A stretch of DNA of 64,000 bases from Bacteroidota bacterium. GTDB lineage: Bacteria > Bacteroidota > Bacteroidia > J057 > JADKCL01. The position numbers and the translations under genes are program-made. The notes under the pieces are model-generated. The model was not told the origin of the DNA. It worked only from the letters and a program-made list of their open reading frames with translations, and ran no database searches. The stretch spans positions 124,001-188,000 of the forward strand of contig JADKCL010000004.1 in the NCBI GenBank assembly GCA_016718825.1. The letters run 5' to 3'. Shown one piece after another: positions 1-8,445 of the stretch (position 1 is its first letter; each line of letters begins with the position of its first letter).

Positions 1-597
1 GTATTTCTAGACAACTACCTTGGGGACCTGAGGGTCGTCACCGAAATCGATCAGGTTTTCATCGTAGGAAAGGGGGATGCAGCCGGCGAATTGATGACCA
101 TGGACAAACTTGGCCCCTACCTCACGTGGCGGCAAGCTGAATTCGTTGAAAAATACGAGGGCGAAAGACAGAATACCGAGCATGGCAACTACGCCATCAT
201 GGAAGCAACGCTGCAAAACGGGAAAGGGCTCATTGCAACGATCAACCAAGATCTGCTGCAATGGGACCGAAAAGCCTCGCATCCTTGGATGGTGATCGTG
301 GAAATCGGCTATCCCGCTGACGGCGATCACGGCATGCCCGACCAATCAACAGCCGATTCGCTGAATACCATTGAAGACAAAATCATCGCCCAACTCCCTG
401 ACCATGAAGGCTATCTCAACATTGGGCGGCAAACTTCCGAAAACCTCCGATCCATCTTTATGGCCTGCCGGGATTTCCGGAAACCGTCTAAAGTGATGGA
501 GGCGATTGAAAAGGAATACAAGGGCAGTTTTCAGATTGAATTTGAGATCTTCAAGGACAAATACTGGCGAAGTGTAGAGCGGTTTGCCAAGCCGTAG
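1..597 (+). CDS. DUF695 domain protein, 5' end outside window
   Basis: The frame is open from base 1, so the N-terminus lies upstream of the window; the ATG at 91 is internal because coding continues before it. About 198 residues are visible. The C-terminal half (PWMVIVEIGY, then an acidic IED helix, then IGRQTSENLR and a final D-x-x-W near KYWRSVERF) has the pattern of DUF695, a cytosolic family of unknown function related to RraB-type domains. The segment before it (LTWRQAEFVEKYEGER) looks like the linker from an N-terminal domain. Function unknown; the domain call rests on remembered family pattern. Confidence 0.65.
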   Translation, partial: VFLDNYLGDLRVVTEIDQVFIVGKGDAAGELMTMDKLGPYLTWRQAEFVEKYEGERQNTEHGNYAIMEATLQNGKGLIATINQDLLQWDRKASHPWMVIVEIGYPADGDHGMPDQSTADSLNTIEDKIIAQLPDHEGYLNIGRQTSENLRSIFMACRDFRKPSKVMEAIEKEYKGSFQIEFEIFKDKYWRSVERFAKP

Positions 598-678
598 CCG
601 AATTGACACCGCTTGATTCTACAGCTGAAAGATAGCTCGGAGGCACCATTTCGCTGATTCTTCCAGTCGATCGGCCAT

Positions 679-1356
679 TCAATTCTTGAAAACTTTGTAA
701 ACTGATTGACTACCCGCAGTACCAATTTTGATCCAATACATGCCTGCCGGAAAAGACCGAATATCAACTGAAGCGCCGGCATTCAAGGTGGTGTAATAGC
801 AAACTTGTCCCAAAGCATTGGTGAGTGTTAGCTCCAATCTTCCGACTGATTTGCGCGAAATCACCACAAATTCGTCCACCACGGGGTTAGGGGCAATGGA
901 AAAGCCGTTAGAGGGTAAACCTTCATTTGCGATGCTAGCCAAGTTCACAACCTCGAAATTCAAAGTCACGCTGTTGGAATCTACCGGAACGCAAACGGTG
1001 TCATTGGAAGAAATGGTTCCCAAGTAATTCACTGTATAAAATCCTCCCTGCAACGGTCCAAGCATTGTTGTATCCAAAAACGTCCGTGGAACGGTCAGCA
1101 TCCCATCCGCAAAACAGCCATTCAATTGGATCAAATTTCCTTGCAAAGAGAAACTGTATGAAATTTCTTGACCGTAGCCAGGAGTCGTCGTTTGTGTCAC
1201 GATCCTCACCGAATCACTTGTGGTAGGCTGAGTGGGAATGATCTCGATTGGGGAAATGTATGGGCAGCAATTCGTTTGCGCATTGAACGAACCAACAATT
1301 GCTACCAAAACGAGGCAGGTGAGAAGAATCTTGCGGATGGTTTCGGGATTGATCAT
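679..1356 (-). CDS. Secreted protein with T9SS type A sorting domain
   Basis: 225 residues. An N-terminal signal peptide (ILLTCLVLVAIVGSFNAQ) is followed by a roughly 120-residue beta-rich body with scattered cysteines (CC near 30) and a typical C-terminal sorting domain starting near FSIAPNPVVDEF and ending SVYKVFKN. In Bacteroidota such C-terminal domains direct proteins through the type IX secretion system to the cell surface or medium. The body matches nothing I recognise. The gene stands alone between the reverse operon ending at 1404 and the convergent DUF695 gene. Confidence 0.8.
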   Translation of the reverse strand: MINPETIRKILLTCLVLVAIVGSFNAQTNCCPYISPIEIIPTQPTTSDSVRIVTQTTTPGYGQEISYSFSLQGNLIQLNGCFADGMLTVPRTFLDTTMLGPLQGGFYTVNYLGTISSNDTVCVPVDSNSVTLNFEVVNLASIANEGLPSNGFSIAPNPVVDEFVVISRKSVGRLELTLTNALGQVCYYTTLNAGASVDIRSFPAGMYWIKIGTAGSQSVYKVFKN

Positions 1357-1403
1357 CAGGAATTATGATTACGTTTCAATGCAAGCCTTAAGCTATTCAT
1401 TTT

Positions 1404-1922
1404 TCAGATTTCTTGCAACTTGATTGCACTGCGGTAGATCTTCTGAATGCTCCCCTTTTCCTCCCGCGCGCAAATCGCCTCGAACGCAGGCAAAAGATCT
1501 GCATTGTGCGGCGTTTTAATCTTGAAAATCTCGCCCAAGGCAAAGGCTGCACTCCATCGCACGACGGTTCCTTCGTGTTCGGTATTGGAAAGCAAGTTGC
1601 CGATGGCTTCCTCCAAATGGCCCGGAAAAAGGTAGGCTATGTTTCCAATCACCCTGGCCGATTCGCATTTCACGCGTGGTGCCTTGGCTTTCAATGCATT
1701 GGAAACAAATTGAAGGCAGTCCAACGTAGCCAATGCTGGATTTTGTTTTGTCGCGTATTCCAAAGCTTCGATACAAGTGGCTTTCAAAGGATCCTTTGCC
1801 TTCCCTGCGAACAACAGCAAATCTGCCACCGATAGGCTTTGGTTCAGCAACGCCGTACTGAGCGCGTTGGTCTTTTCCTTGGGCTTTAACCCCTTGTCGT
1901 TGAGCAACTCTCCGATGTTCAT
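1404..1922 (-). CDS. HEAT-repeat protein
   Basis: 172 residues from the ATG at 1922, which overlaps the stop of the upstream methyltransferase gene as ATGA; a longer reading from 2015 would run well into that gene and is less likely. The protein is alpha-helical with HEAT-type repeats (VKCESARVIGNIAYLFP, then VVRWSAAFALGEIFKI), which usually form solenoids that bind other proteins. It is the last gene of the 3549-to-1404 reverse operon. No catalytic motif is seen. Function unknown. Confidence 0.75.
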   Translation of the reverse strand: MNIGELLNDKGLKPKEKTNALSTALLNQSLSVADLLLFAGKAKDPLKATCIEALEYATKQNPALATLDCLQFVSNALKAKAPRVKCESARVIGNIAYLFPGHLEEAIGNLLSNTEHEGTVVRWSAAFALGEIFKIKTPHNADLLPAFEAICAREEKGSIQKIYRSAIKLQEI

Positions 1923-2569
1923 TTCCCTGTTTTCCTTGCGATCAGAATTAAATCCACATCCCCATCCGGCCCTGCTGCGCGAACCCGACTTTCGTAGAGT
2001 AAATCGAATCCGCAAGCCTTGAGCTGCGCTGTCAAATAGCCGGCTTCGTGAAAATGCATAAAAATTTCATCGCCTTGGCTGCCTTTGCGAATTCCCGATT
2101 TTGCATAGTCGTCTTCCATGGTGCTGATGTAGAGGACGCCACCCGGTGCGAGTTTGGTTGCACTATCTTGAATGAAACGCAGCGCCTCTTCCTTGGAAAT
2201 GTACGGAAAGAAAAATGCCGCGACAATCGCATCCAACTGCTCCGGAACTTGCAAGATGGCCCGACCGTCCAGAAGCTCAAATTGCGCGGTCGGATTGTTG
2301 GCTTGGGCGAGGGCCAACATATTCGGAGATAGATCAGTGCCCAAAATCTGCAAATCCGGGCGCTTTTGCAGCAAATATTGGGTAACATTCCCCGGGCCGC
2401 ATGCGACCTCGAGAACTTTTGCAGCCTTGACCGATATCGCGGCAAGCAAAACATCCAAACTGTCGTGGTAAGCGCTGATGTCCATGAACCGCGACTGATA
2501 GCCTTCGGCGTATTTGTCAAAGATGCTGGCAGCGAATTCGGAGTGATCCATGGATTCCGGATGTTTCAT
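1919..2569 (-). CDS. Class I SAM-dependent methyltransferase
   Basis: 216 residues. The SAM-binding glycine-rich motif I is visible as VLEVACGPGNVT near residues 52-63, followed by an acidic motif II (LGTDLSPNML) and a motif around LDGRAI. This is the Rossmann-fold class I methyltransferase pattern (Methyltransf_25/11 type). The substrate cannot be inferred. It starts 4 bases after the HD gene stop and overlaps the HEAT gene start by 4 bases, so the three are probably translated from one message. An alternative start is the internal ATG at residue 7. Confidence 0.85.
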   Translation of the reverse strand: MKHPESMDHSEFAASIFDKYAEGYQSRFMDISAYHDSLDVLLAAISVKAAKVLEVACGPGNVTQYLLQKRPDLQILGTDLSPNMLALAQANNPTAQFELLDGRAILQVPEQLDAIVAAFFFPYISKEEALRFIQDSATKLAPGGVLYISTMEDDYAKSGIRKGSQGDEIFMHFHEAGYLTAQLKACGFDLLYESRVRAAGPDGDVDLILIARKTGK

Positions 2570-2573
2570 GGGC

Positions 2574-3131
2574 TCAGGCGATAAAACGTTGATATTCTTG
2601 AATCTTCAAGGCCAATCGATTCGCCAAGTAGACATTTCCATCCTTCAAAGCGGCATGAATCAACTTTGCCTCCTCCAAATAGGCCCGTTTCTTCTCATTG
2701 CTCCAATAAAACGGTGGCGCGTACAAATTGCAGATACGGTCGGCCATTTTGACTGCCCAGATTTCGTGGGGTTGCTGCCGAATGCGGGCAAGACTGTCTT
2801 GCATCTTCTCGTCCTTGTCGGCAATCGCAGGACTTTTGGTCAAGGCAAGCACCCCTTCGGCAACGGCAAGGCCAAATTTCGCTTGAATTTCCTCGAAAGT
2901 GATTCCGGTATCTTCCAAGCTATCGTGCAAAATGGCGCATGAAAGGGCCAACTCGGCGTTCATATTCGCCGTCTGATCCAAGGCCGCCATCACCTCAAAC
3001 ACCACACTCCCGATGTGATTGATATATTCAATCTGCTGTCCCTTCGCCGGACCGCCATACTTTTGGCCGTCGTGGAGTTCGGTGGCGAGCTGCCAGATAT
3101 CTTGAAGTGTATCGATGGACCAATTTTTCAT
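2574..3131 (-). CDS. HD-domain phosphohydrolase, SpoT-hydrolase-like
   Basis: 185 residues. The arrangement YINHIGSVV, then AILHDSLEDT (the HD pair), then KMADRICNL with a late acidic/Asn position is that of the metal-dependent HD fold of the RelA/SpoT hydrolase and MESH1 type, which removes pyrophosphate from (p)ppGpp or acts on related nucleotides. The protein lacks a synthetase domain, so it would be a small stand-alone hydrolase. The actual substrate is not shown by the sequence. It sits 34 bases downstream of a DUF1801 gene and 4 bases upstream of the methyltransferase gene. Confidence 0.75.
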   Translation of the reverse strand: MKNWSIDTLQDIWQLATELHDGQKYGGPAKGQQIEYINHIGSVVFEVMAALDQTANMNAELALSCAILHDSLEDTGITFEEIQAKFGLAVAEGVLALTKSPAIADKDEKMQDSLARIRQQPHEIWAVKMADRICNLYAPPFYWSNEKKRAYLEEAKLIHAALKDGNVYLANRLALKIQEYQRFIA

Positions 3132-3165
3132 GTGCTTGCGGCTTTTGTCTTCTTCGAATCAGGCT

Positions 3166-3549
3166 TCAATTTTTCCGTTTGGGCTTCTTGACGACCAATG
3201 CCTCGTCTTCCATGATGCGGTGCAAGACGATCCGACGTACAAGTTCCAACGGCAGCGGCTTGTCAAGCGGAAACTGAACGGCACCTTTGGACCATTTGAA
3301 ATCCTTGAATTCGTGCTGAAACGCAGCGATTCCGGTCCCCGAGGGATAAAATCCGATATGGCCTTTGTAGCCTGCAAAATAGACCAAAACGCGTTTCATT
3401 TTGAAGGCCGGCATCTGGTAACTGATGCATTCGACGGCCAAGGGAGCTGTTTCGCGAATCACCGCCCGGAGTTGTTGAAGCAATGCCTGCGTCTCCGCCG
3501 GAAATTGGGCGATGTATTGATCGATGTTTTTAAAGGCAACGGGATTCAT
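3166..3549 (-). CDS. DUF1801 (YdhG-like) protein
   Basis: 127 residues, matching the small alpha/beta DUF1801/YdhG family by the order of motifs: an N-terminal helix (IDQYIAQFPAETQALLQQLR), then ISYQMPAFK, then VYFAGYKGHIGFYPSG and a C-terminal FPLDKPLPLELVRRIV followed by a Lys-rich tail. Members have been suggested to be iron chaperones in Bacillus, but the role is unsettled. This is the first gene of the reverse operon ending at 1404. A second DUF1801-type gene lies at 5104. Confidence 0.8.
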   Translation of the reverse strand: MNPVAFKNIDQYIAQFPAETQALLQQLRAVIRETAPLAVECISYQMPAFKMKRVLVYFAGYKGHIGFYPSGTGIAAFQHEFKDFKWSKGAVQFPLDKPLPLELVRRIVLHRIMEDEALVVKKPKRKN

Positions 3550-3666
3550 GCGCTTTTGGATTGGACAAGGAAGGGAAATGCATCCTTTTGCCGAAATTAA
3601 TCATTTTGCGTTTGAAGAGGAACGGTGTTTCACGACAGTTTCCGAGGGGCTTTGCGAATTTCCGAT

Positions 3667-3674
3667 TATCTTTG
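3667..3674 (+). promoter_or_regulatory. TAnnTTTG -7 element next to start codon
   Basis: TATCTTTG matches the Bacteroidota -7 consensus TAnnTTTG. Its last base is only 4 bases before the ATG at 3679, so the transcript would begin at or beside the start codon. No clear -33 TTG at the usual distance was found. Confidence 0.4.
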
Positions 3675-3678
3675 CCGA

Positions 3679-4317
3679 ATGGATTCTCGCCTTCCAATTC
3701 GCAGGTTCGGGCTTGGCAAATTGCTTTTGCTCAACATCTTGTTGCTGCTTGCTTCGCGGGTTTCTGCCCAATCGGAGGATCCGCTGGTGGAGCGCTTTTC
3801 GCTGACGCTGGACGATGGCCGCGTGTTGCTCAACTGGGTCACGCGCCCGGGCACGACCTGCGACGGCGTGGACGTACTGCGCGCGACCGACAGCATTCAT
3901 TTTGAGCTGATCCACCACATTCCAGGCATTTGCGGCGGCCCCAATGATGCGTTTTCGTATTCCTTCCTAGATGAGCATCCCATCGCCAATCATACGAATT
4001 ACTACCGCATCGGCTTTGACCGCTTGGGAGAATCCACGATTCGGTCCATCGATGTGGTGACGTTGGATGCGACTGGATTTCAGGTTCGCCCCAACCCTGT
4101 GACGGATGTTTCACGGCTGTATTTTGCAAATGAAAACCGCGAAGTCTGCTCCCTGAGTCTGATCGATATGGGCGGAATTGTCCAAGGCGAATGGCAAACC
4201 TCGCAAGATTTTTTTGTGGTGGACGGCACGGACTTGTTGCCGCAGCTGTACGCCTTCCGCATCCAAAACACAGAGGGCCAAGTGATTGCGAAGGGTAGAT
4301 TGTTGGTACAGAAATGA
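3679..4317 (+). CDS. Secreted protein with T9SS type A sorting domain
   Basis: 212 residues from the ATG at 3679; an in-frame upstream ATG at 3625 would add 18 residues with no signal character. A basic start (RLPIRRFGLGK) and hydrophobic LLLLNILLLLASRVSA give a signal peptide. The middle (LNWVTRPGTTCDGVDVLRATD, HTNYYRIGFDRLGES) resembles the fibronectin-type III-like domain often placed before sorting domains. The end (FQVRPNPVTDVSRLYF to GRLLVQK) is a type A T9SS sorting domain. Probably a small surface-exposed protein of unknown role. Confidence 0.8.
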   Translation: MDSRLPIRRFGLGKLLLLNILLLLASRVSAQSEDPLVERFSLTLDDGRVLLNWVTRPGTTCDGVDVLRATDSIHFELIHHIPGICGGPNDAFSYSFLDEHPIANHTNYYRIGFDRLGESTIRSIDVVTLDATGFQVRPNPVTDVSRLYFANENREVCSLSLIDMGGIVQGEWQTSQDFFVVDGTDLLPQLYAFRIQNTEGQVIAKGRLLVQK

Positions 4318-4359
4318 CCCTTTGCCGTGTCCATTCTCAAAAGACCTGATTTTCAACCC

Positions 4360-4542
4360 ATGAGAATCCCCCCCATCGACACCGAAGAAGAATACGAAGC
4401 CGCCCTCCTGCGGCTCGCTGAATTGTTGGAAGACCTCGACGCAGACTCCGAGGATGAGGACGAGGAGCGGGAGGCCTTGTTGGAGGCGATTGAGGCGTAT
4501 GAGGATGAACTTTTACCAAAGCAACAATTGAAGTCCACCTAA
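4360..4542 (+). CDS. HigA N-terminal-like peptide without HTH
   Basis: 60 residues from ATG 4360; a GTG at 4327 would give 71. The opening (PPIDTEEEYEAALLRLAELL) and the later EAIEAYEDELLP follow the N-terminal segment of HigA-type antitoxins (I-x-T-E-x-x-Y-x-x-A-L ... VEAYE-x-x-x-P), but the helix-turn-helix that should come next is absent because the frame stops at 4542. The middle is a run of Asp/Glu. No HigB-like toxin gene is adjacent. It may be a relic, or a small acidic protein in its own right. It lies 11 bases before the DUF1697 gene. Confidence 0.5.
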   Translation: MRIPPIDTEEEYEAALLRLAELLEDLDADSEDEDEEREALLEAIEAYEDELLPKQQLKST

Positions 4543-4553
4543 ATTCAAAATCC

Positions 4554-5095
4554 ATGCCCCGATACATCGCCCTCCTCCGCGGGATCAACGTCAGCGGTCA
4601 GAAAATCATCAAAATGGTCGACTTGAAGGCCATGTTTGAAGCGGCGAATTGCACGTCCGTCGTAACCTATATTCAAAGCGGCAATGTCGTTTTTGAACAT
4701 GCTGAAGCGGATGCTGCTGAACTGCGACGGCATTTGGAGGTTCACCTGAAGGCATCGCTCGGGTATGCTGTGCCTACGCTTCTGCGCACGCACGGGCACT
4801 CGCGGCGATTGTGTCCAAAAACCCATTCGACGATCAACTTCCGGAATTTGGCAAGCGGATGTATGTCTGTTTCCTTGAAAATGCTCCCGATACCACGGCC
4901 ATTGCCGCCATTGCGCCTTACACCAATCCTGAGGAACAACTGCAGGTCCATGGCTCAGAGGCCTTTGTGTACTATGCCGGCGGCTTGGGCAAGGCAAAAT
5001 TGACGAATGCGATCATTGAGCGGAGGCTGGGCATGGCCACAATGCGCAACTGGAACACGGTCAATACCTTGTTGGAGATGTCCAAGCCCAATTGA
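4554..5095 (+). CDS. DUF1697 family protein, frameshifted near 4790
   Basis: The start (PRYIALLRGINVSGQKIIKM) and the TYIQSGNVVFE segment are typical of DUF1697. After LLRTH the frame goes off; the family pattern resumes in another frame as LAAIVSKNPFDDQLPEF and ends at 5095 (VNTLLEMSKPN). Joining both gives about 180 residues, the usual family length. A single missing base (or two extra) between about 4788 and 4799 (around a GGG) explains this. Function of the family is unknown. It could be a sequencing error or a real recent mutation. Confidence 0.75.
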
Positions 5096-5103
5096 GACGA
5101 GAT

Positions 5104-5538
5104 ATGGCCTTTGAAGATGATCAAGATTTCAGAAGATTTCTCAGCAAATTCGAACCTAACGTGCAAGAAATTGCCTTGGGAATGCGTGAATTTGTCTGGC
5201 GACGCTATCCCGAAAGCAATGAACTGATTTACGACAAAAAGAATGGGCTTTCAGTTGGATGGGGATTTACGGACAAGGCAGGCGACATTTTTGTGAGTTT
5301 TGCCTGCTATTCCAAGCATGTGAACTTCGGGTTTCATCATGGGAACCTGCTTGCTGATCCTCAAAAAATGCTGTCGGGTAGCGGCAGCCAATACCGGCAT
5401 ATCAAGGTGTCGCGTTGGGCAGAGTTTCCATCTGCTGCAATGGAGGGCTTCGCGCAAGCTGCTTGGCTCAATGTTCTTGGAATGCTCAAACCGACGGCAA
5501 AACTGATTCAAGGCGTCACGATGGTGAAATCGAGCTGA
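5104..5538 (+). CDS. DUF1801-like protein
   Basis: 144 residues from ATG 5104 (a TTG at 5092 would add four and would overlap the previous stop). The segments ELIYDKKNGLSVGWGFTDKAG, VSFACYSKHVNFGFHHGNLL and GSGSQYRHIKVSRWAE follow the DUF1801 layout (a paired strand region, an F-x-G-x-x-L turn, a late IK motif). It shares this fold with the gene at 3166, though similarity between them is low. Function unknown. It follows the DUF1697 gene closely and was probably cotranscribed with it. Confidence 0.6.
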   Translation: MAFEDDQDFRRFLSKFEPNVQEIALGMREFVWRRYPESNELIYDKKNGLSVGWGFTDKAGDIFVSFACYSKHVNFGFHHGNLLADPQKMLSGSGSQYRHIKVSRWAEFPSAAMEGFAQAAWLNVLGMLKPTAKLIQGVTMVKSS

Positions 5539-5624
5539 AACATCCGGCGCAGAAATGAGTTTTCCATGCTGGCGATTCCGTAACTTAGTAATGCCGGATT
5601 TGTCATTCTGCCGATTCTGATCGT

Positions 5625-6719
5625 ATGAAAGGTTACCGTTTCTCCGAATACATCGCCCCTGAAAGCACGAAGACCACCTTCGACAAGCTGAAGGGCATCT
5701 TTTTGCAGATTCTTGTGCACACCAACGGCGATGTGGATGAGGCACTGAACTGGATGAATCAACTCGACCGGAAGTACCATCTGACGAATGATGCCTACGG
5801 TATGGGCGACTTCATCGAAGACCTTCGCAACCAAGGTTTTATCCGCGACAACGAGGAAGGAAAATTTGACCTGACGGCAAAGTCGGAGAAGACCATCCGG
5901 CAAAATTCGCTGGAGGAAATCTTCGGGAAGCTGAAAAAAGCCCGTCGCGGTGGCCACCGCAGTCCGCAGCATGGTTTGGGCGAAGAAGCAAGTGCCGACC
6001 ACCGTCCCTACGAATTCGGAGACAGTTTGGAGCAGATTGCGATGACCGATTCGCTCCGCAATGCGCAGATCAACCATGGTCCCGACAGCAATCGCTTGAC
6101 TGAAAACGACTTGGAAGTCCGCGAAAACGAATACACAACAGCTTGCTCCACAGTGCTGATGATCGATATCAGCCACTCCATGATTTTGTATGGCGAGGAC
6201 CGCATCACGCCGGCAAAAAAGACTGCGATGGCCTTGGCGGAGCTCATTACCACGCGTTACCCCAAAGACACGCTCGACATCATCGTCTTCGGCAACGACG
6301 CCTGGCAGATCGAAATCAAGGACCTCCCCTACTTGCAGGTCGGCCCCTACCATACCAATACCGTGGCAGGATTGGAGCTCGCCATGGACCTGCTCAGGCG
6401 GCGCAAAACGCCCAACAAGCAGATCTTCATGATCACCGACGGCAAGCCAACCTGCATCAAGGAAGGCATCAAATACTACAAAAATTCATGGGGGCTTGAC
6501 CGCAAGATCATCAACAAGACGCTCACTTTAGGCGCACAATGCCGCAAATTGAAAATCCCGGTCACGACTTTCATGATCGCCAAGGACCAATGGCTACAGG
6601 AATTTGTGCAGGAATTTACCAAAGTCAATGCAGGCCGGGCGTTTTACAGTGGATTGAATGGCCTCGGGGAGTTTGTGTTTGAGGACTATCAGAAGAATCG
6701 CCGGAAGACGGTAAGGTAG
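5625..6719 (+). CDS. VWA-domain protein, partner type of MoxR/Mg-chelatase-like ATPase
   Basis: 364 residues. The N-terminal ~110 residues are helical and contain a basic stretch (KLKKARRGGHRSPQ). The C-terminal von Willebrand factor A domain has the MIDAS motif D-I-S-H-S at residues 181-185 (after TVLM) and a later TDGKP, so metal-dependent adhesion looks intact. Proteins of this shape normally act with a Mg-chelatase-I-like AAA ATPase as a chaperone or metal-insertion-type pair. The likely partner in this window is the ATPase at 16706, about 10 kb away and not in the same operon. Cytosolic; no signal peptide. Confidence 0.8.
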   Translation: MKGYRFSEYIAPESTKTTFDKLKGIFLQILVHTNGDVDEALNWMNQLDRKYHLTNDAYGMGDFIEDLRNQGFIRDNEEGKFDLTAKSEKTIRQNSLEEIFGKLKKARRGGHRSPQHGLGEEASADHRPYEFGDSLEQIAMTDSLRNAQINHGPDSNRLTENDLEVRENEYTTACSTVLMIDISHSMILYGEDRITPAKKTAMALAELITTRYPKDTLDIIVFGNDAWQIEIKDLPYLQVGPYHTNTVAGLELAMDLLRRRKTPNKQIFMITDGKPTCIKEGIKYYKNSWGLDRKIINKTLTLGAQCRKLKIPVTTFMIAKDQWLQEFVQEFTKVNAGRAFYSGLNGLGEFVFEDYQKNRRKTVR

Positions 6720-6759
6720 GAAACAAAAAAAATATCCCTCTCATTATCACCCAATTCAC

Positions 6760-7353
6760 ATGAATCATCACAACAACGCAAAGTTCCTCGGAAGCGCTGC
6801 CCTCCTCGCCACCCTCCTCTTATTCTCAGCCTGCAACAATTGCCCTGACTACCCGATCGAGCCCGATGTGTTGCGGTTCCTGCCTTACCAAGCGAATCAG
6901 ACCGTTGTATTTGAAGATGCAACACAAAATCTGGATACACTTACCGTATCTTCATTCAGCCGCGGATTTGATACGGAAACTTGCGCAGACCACCCCAGCC
7001 AAGACTTTGAATATGAGCGCATACATATCACACTGGGGACAATTGCCGGCGATTCGACCTTCGTGCTGCTTGACAATACAACTTGGGAAAAATTGTCGAT
7101 TCGGTTTCAGGACAGCGATTTGGGGCCTGCCTTTGAACCACTTTCCGGCACGCTCGACCATCCCATCGGTACCAACTATGAGACGTTTACCTTTCAGGCA
7201 AGCGAGGTCATAAATGGCACAACGTATCAAAATGTTTCGACCTACACCAAGACGTATTACAACCCTTCCCATATAGAAACGGTAAAGCTTGCCATTGACC
7301 ATGGAATTGTTGCCTTTCAAACTGATTTGGGTGTTTGGTGGTATCTTCATTGA
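6760..7353 (+). CDS. Putative lipoprotein
   Basis: 197 residues. A basic start and hydrophobic stretch end in a lipobox (LLFSAC, cysteine near residue 26), so the mature protein is probably lipid-anchored. The mature part is mostly beta-strand in pattern (RFLPYQANQTVVFEDA, YETFTFQASEVINGTTYQNV) and I recognise no family. It follows the VWA gene by 40 bases, which may be chance. Function unknown. Confidence 0.7.
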   Translation: MNHHNNAKFLGSAALLATLLLFSACNNCPDYPIEPDVLRFLPYQANQTVVFEDATQNLDTLTVSSFSRGFDTETCADHPSQDFEYERIHITLGTIAGDSTFVLLDNTTWEKLSIRFQDSDLGPAFEPLSGTLDHPIGTNYETFTFQASEVINGTTYQNVSTYTKTYYNPSHIETVKLAIDHGIVAFQTDLGVWWYLH

Positions 7354-7371
7354 TTGAATAGCACAACATTT

Positions 7372-7437
7372 TTGCAAAAACGGCGATTCCAGCGTTTCTG
7401 ATCATATTGCCGACGTCGGCAAAATGATCAGAAACGC
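7372..7437. repeat. dinD-like gene fragment ending in a 46-bp palindrome
   Basis: Bases 7384-7405 are identical to 7736-7757 inside the dinD gene, and the likeness extends on both sides; read in frame the piece gives a DinD-like SDHIADVGKMI. Bases 7392-7437 form an inverted repeat: 14-base arms (7392-7405 and 7424-7437) match perfectly, the centre 7407-7422 is itself a perfect 16-base palindrome, and only the 7406/7423 pair fails. No T-run follows, so it is not an obvious terminator. It lies 130 bases before dinD and could be a decayed paralogue, an operator or a small palindromic element. Confidence 0.7.
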
Positions 7438-7530
7438 ATTTTGAGGCAATCAAGGGCATGCAAAATCGCGAGCACCATCACCAACACACTTAGCCGCACG
7501 GAAATTTTATTGGGATTTTGCGAATTATTA

Positions 7531-7560
7531 TTGCAACAAATTAGCAATTCACTATTTTTG
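7531..7560 (+). promoter_or_regulatory. Bacteroidota promoter of dinD
   Basis: TTG at 7531-7533, 19 bases of spacer, and TATTTTTG at 7553-7560 match the -33/-7 consensus of this phylum. The -7 element ends 5 bases before the dinD ATG at 7566, implying an mRNA with almost no leader. Confidence 0.65.
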
Positions 7561-7565
7561 CAACC

Positions 7566-8420
7566 ATGAAACAAGAACTTATCACCGAACTCTTCGAAAA
7601 ATTCGAAAAAGCCTGCTATTCCTACAATGGACTAGAGTGCTGGAGCGCCCGTGAGCTCATGGAAATTTTTGAATACACCAAGTGGGAAAACTTCGCCAAG
7701 GTGGTTGAAAAAGCGAAACTCTCCTGCGAAAACGCCGATTCCAGCGTTTCTGATCATTTTCTTGATGTCAGGAAGATGATCCAGACTGGCAAAGGGGCGG
7801 AAAGGGAGATTCAAGACATCGCACTCACACGCTATGCCTGCTACCTGATCGCTCAAAATGGTGACCCTGCAAAAAATCCGGTTGCCTTTGCCCAGACTTA
7901 CTTTGCTGTCCAGACCCGGAAGCAAGAAATGGTGGAACAGCGGCTTCTGAACGTCGCGCGGGTGACGGCGAGAGAAAAGCTTTCCAAAACGGAAACCAAA
8001 CTTTCGAAAATTCTCTATGACCGCGGCGTCGACCACCATGGGTTTGCAAGAATCCGCTCCCAAGGCGACCAAGCACTGTTTGGCGGAAACTCCACCGGAG
8101 AAATGAAAAAGCAGTTAAAAATCCCGGAAAACAGACCCTTGGCTGATTTCCTACCAACATTGATCATCAAAGCCAAGGACTTTGCAACTGAGCTCACGAG
8201 CCACAATGTTGTCGACAAGAACTTGCATGGTGAAGCGCCCATCACCCATGAGCATGTCGACAACAACCGCGCAGTGCGCAAAATGCTGAAAGAACGTGGC
8301 GTGAAACCAGAGGAGTTGCCGCCTTCGGAAGATGTCAAAAAGGTGCAGCGACAACTTGCCAATGAGGAAAAGGCCATTGCTGCTGGAGCGAAAAAGCCAA
8401 CCGGAAATCCGCAACAATAG
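7566..8420 (+). CDS. dinD: DNA damage-inducible protein D (DinD) homologue
   Basis: 284 residues. The sequence follows DinD: an N-terminal NGLECWSARELMEIFEY motif (BRO-N-like), then SDHFLDVRKMI, the invariant ALTRYACYLIAQNGDP, then FAQTYFAVQTRK and a long helical C-terminal part (DRGVDHHGFARIRSQGDQALFG). In E. coli DinD is an SOS-induced protein that inhibits RecA strand exchange; whether this one is damage-induced is not shown. An upstream palindrome repeats part of the coding sequence. The length is normal for the family. Confidence 0.9.
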   Translation: MKQELITELFEKFEKACYSYNGLECWSARELMEIFEYTKWENFAKVVEKAKLSCENADSSVSDHFLDVRKMIQTGKGAEREIQDIALTRYACYLIAQNGDPAKNPVAFAQTYFAVQTRKQEMVEQRLLNVARVTAREKLSKTETKLSKILYDRGVDHHGFARIRSQGDQALFGGNSTGEMKKQLKIPENRPLADFLPTLIIKAKDFATELTSHNVVDKNLHGEAPITHEHVDNNRAVRKMLKERGVKPEELPPSEDVKKVQRQLANEEKAIAAGAKKPTGNPQQ

Positions 8421-8445
8421 GAGTCGAATGCCTAGATTAGATGCT

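Noticed and set aside
5508..6353. 281-codon minus frame over the VWA gene
   Set aside because: The plus strand encodes a complete VWA domain; the minus frame has no family pattern.
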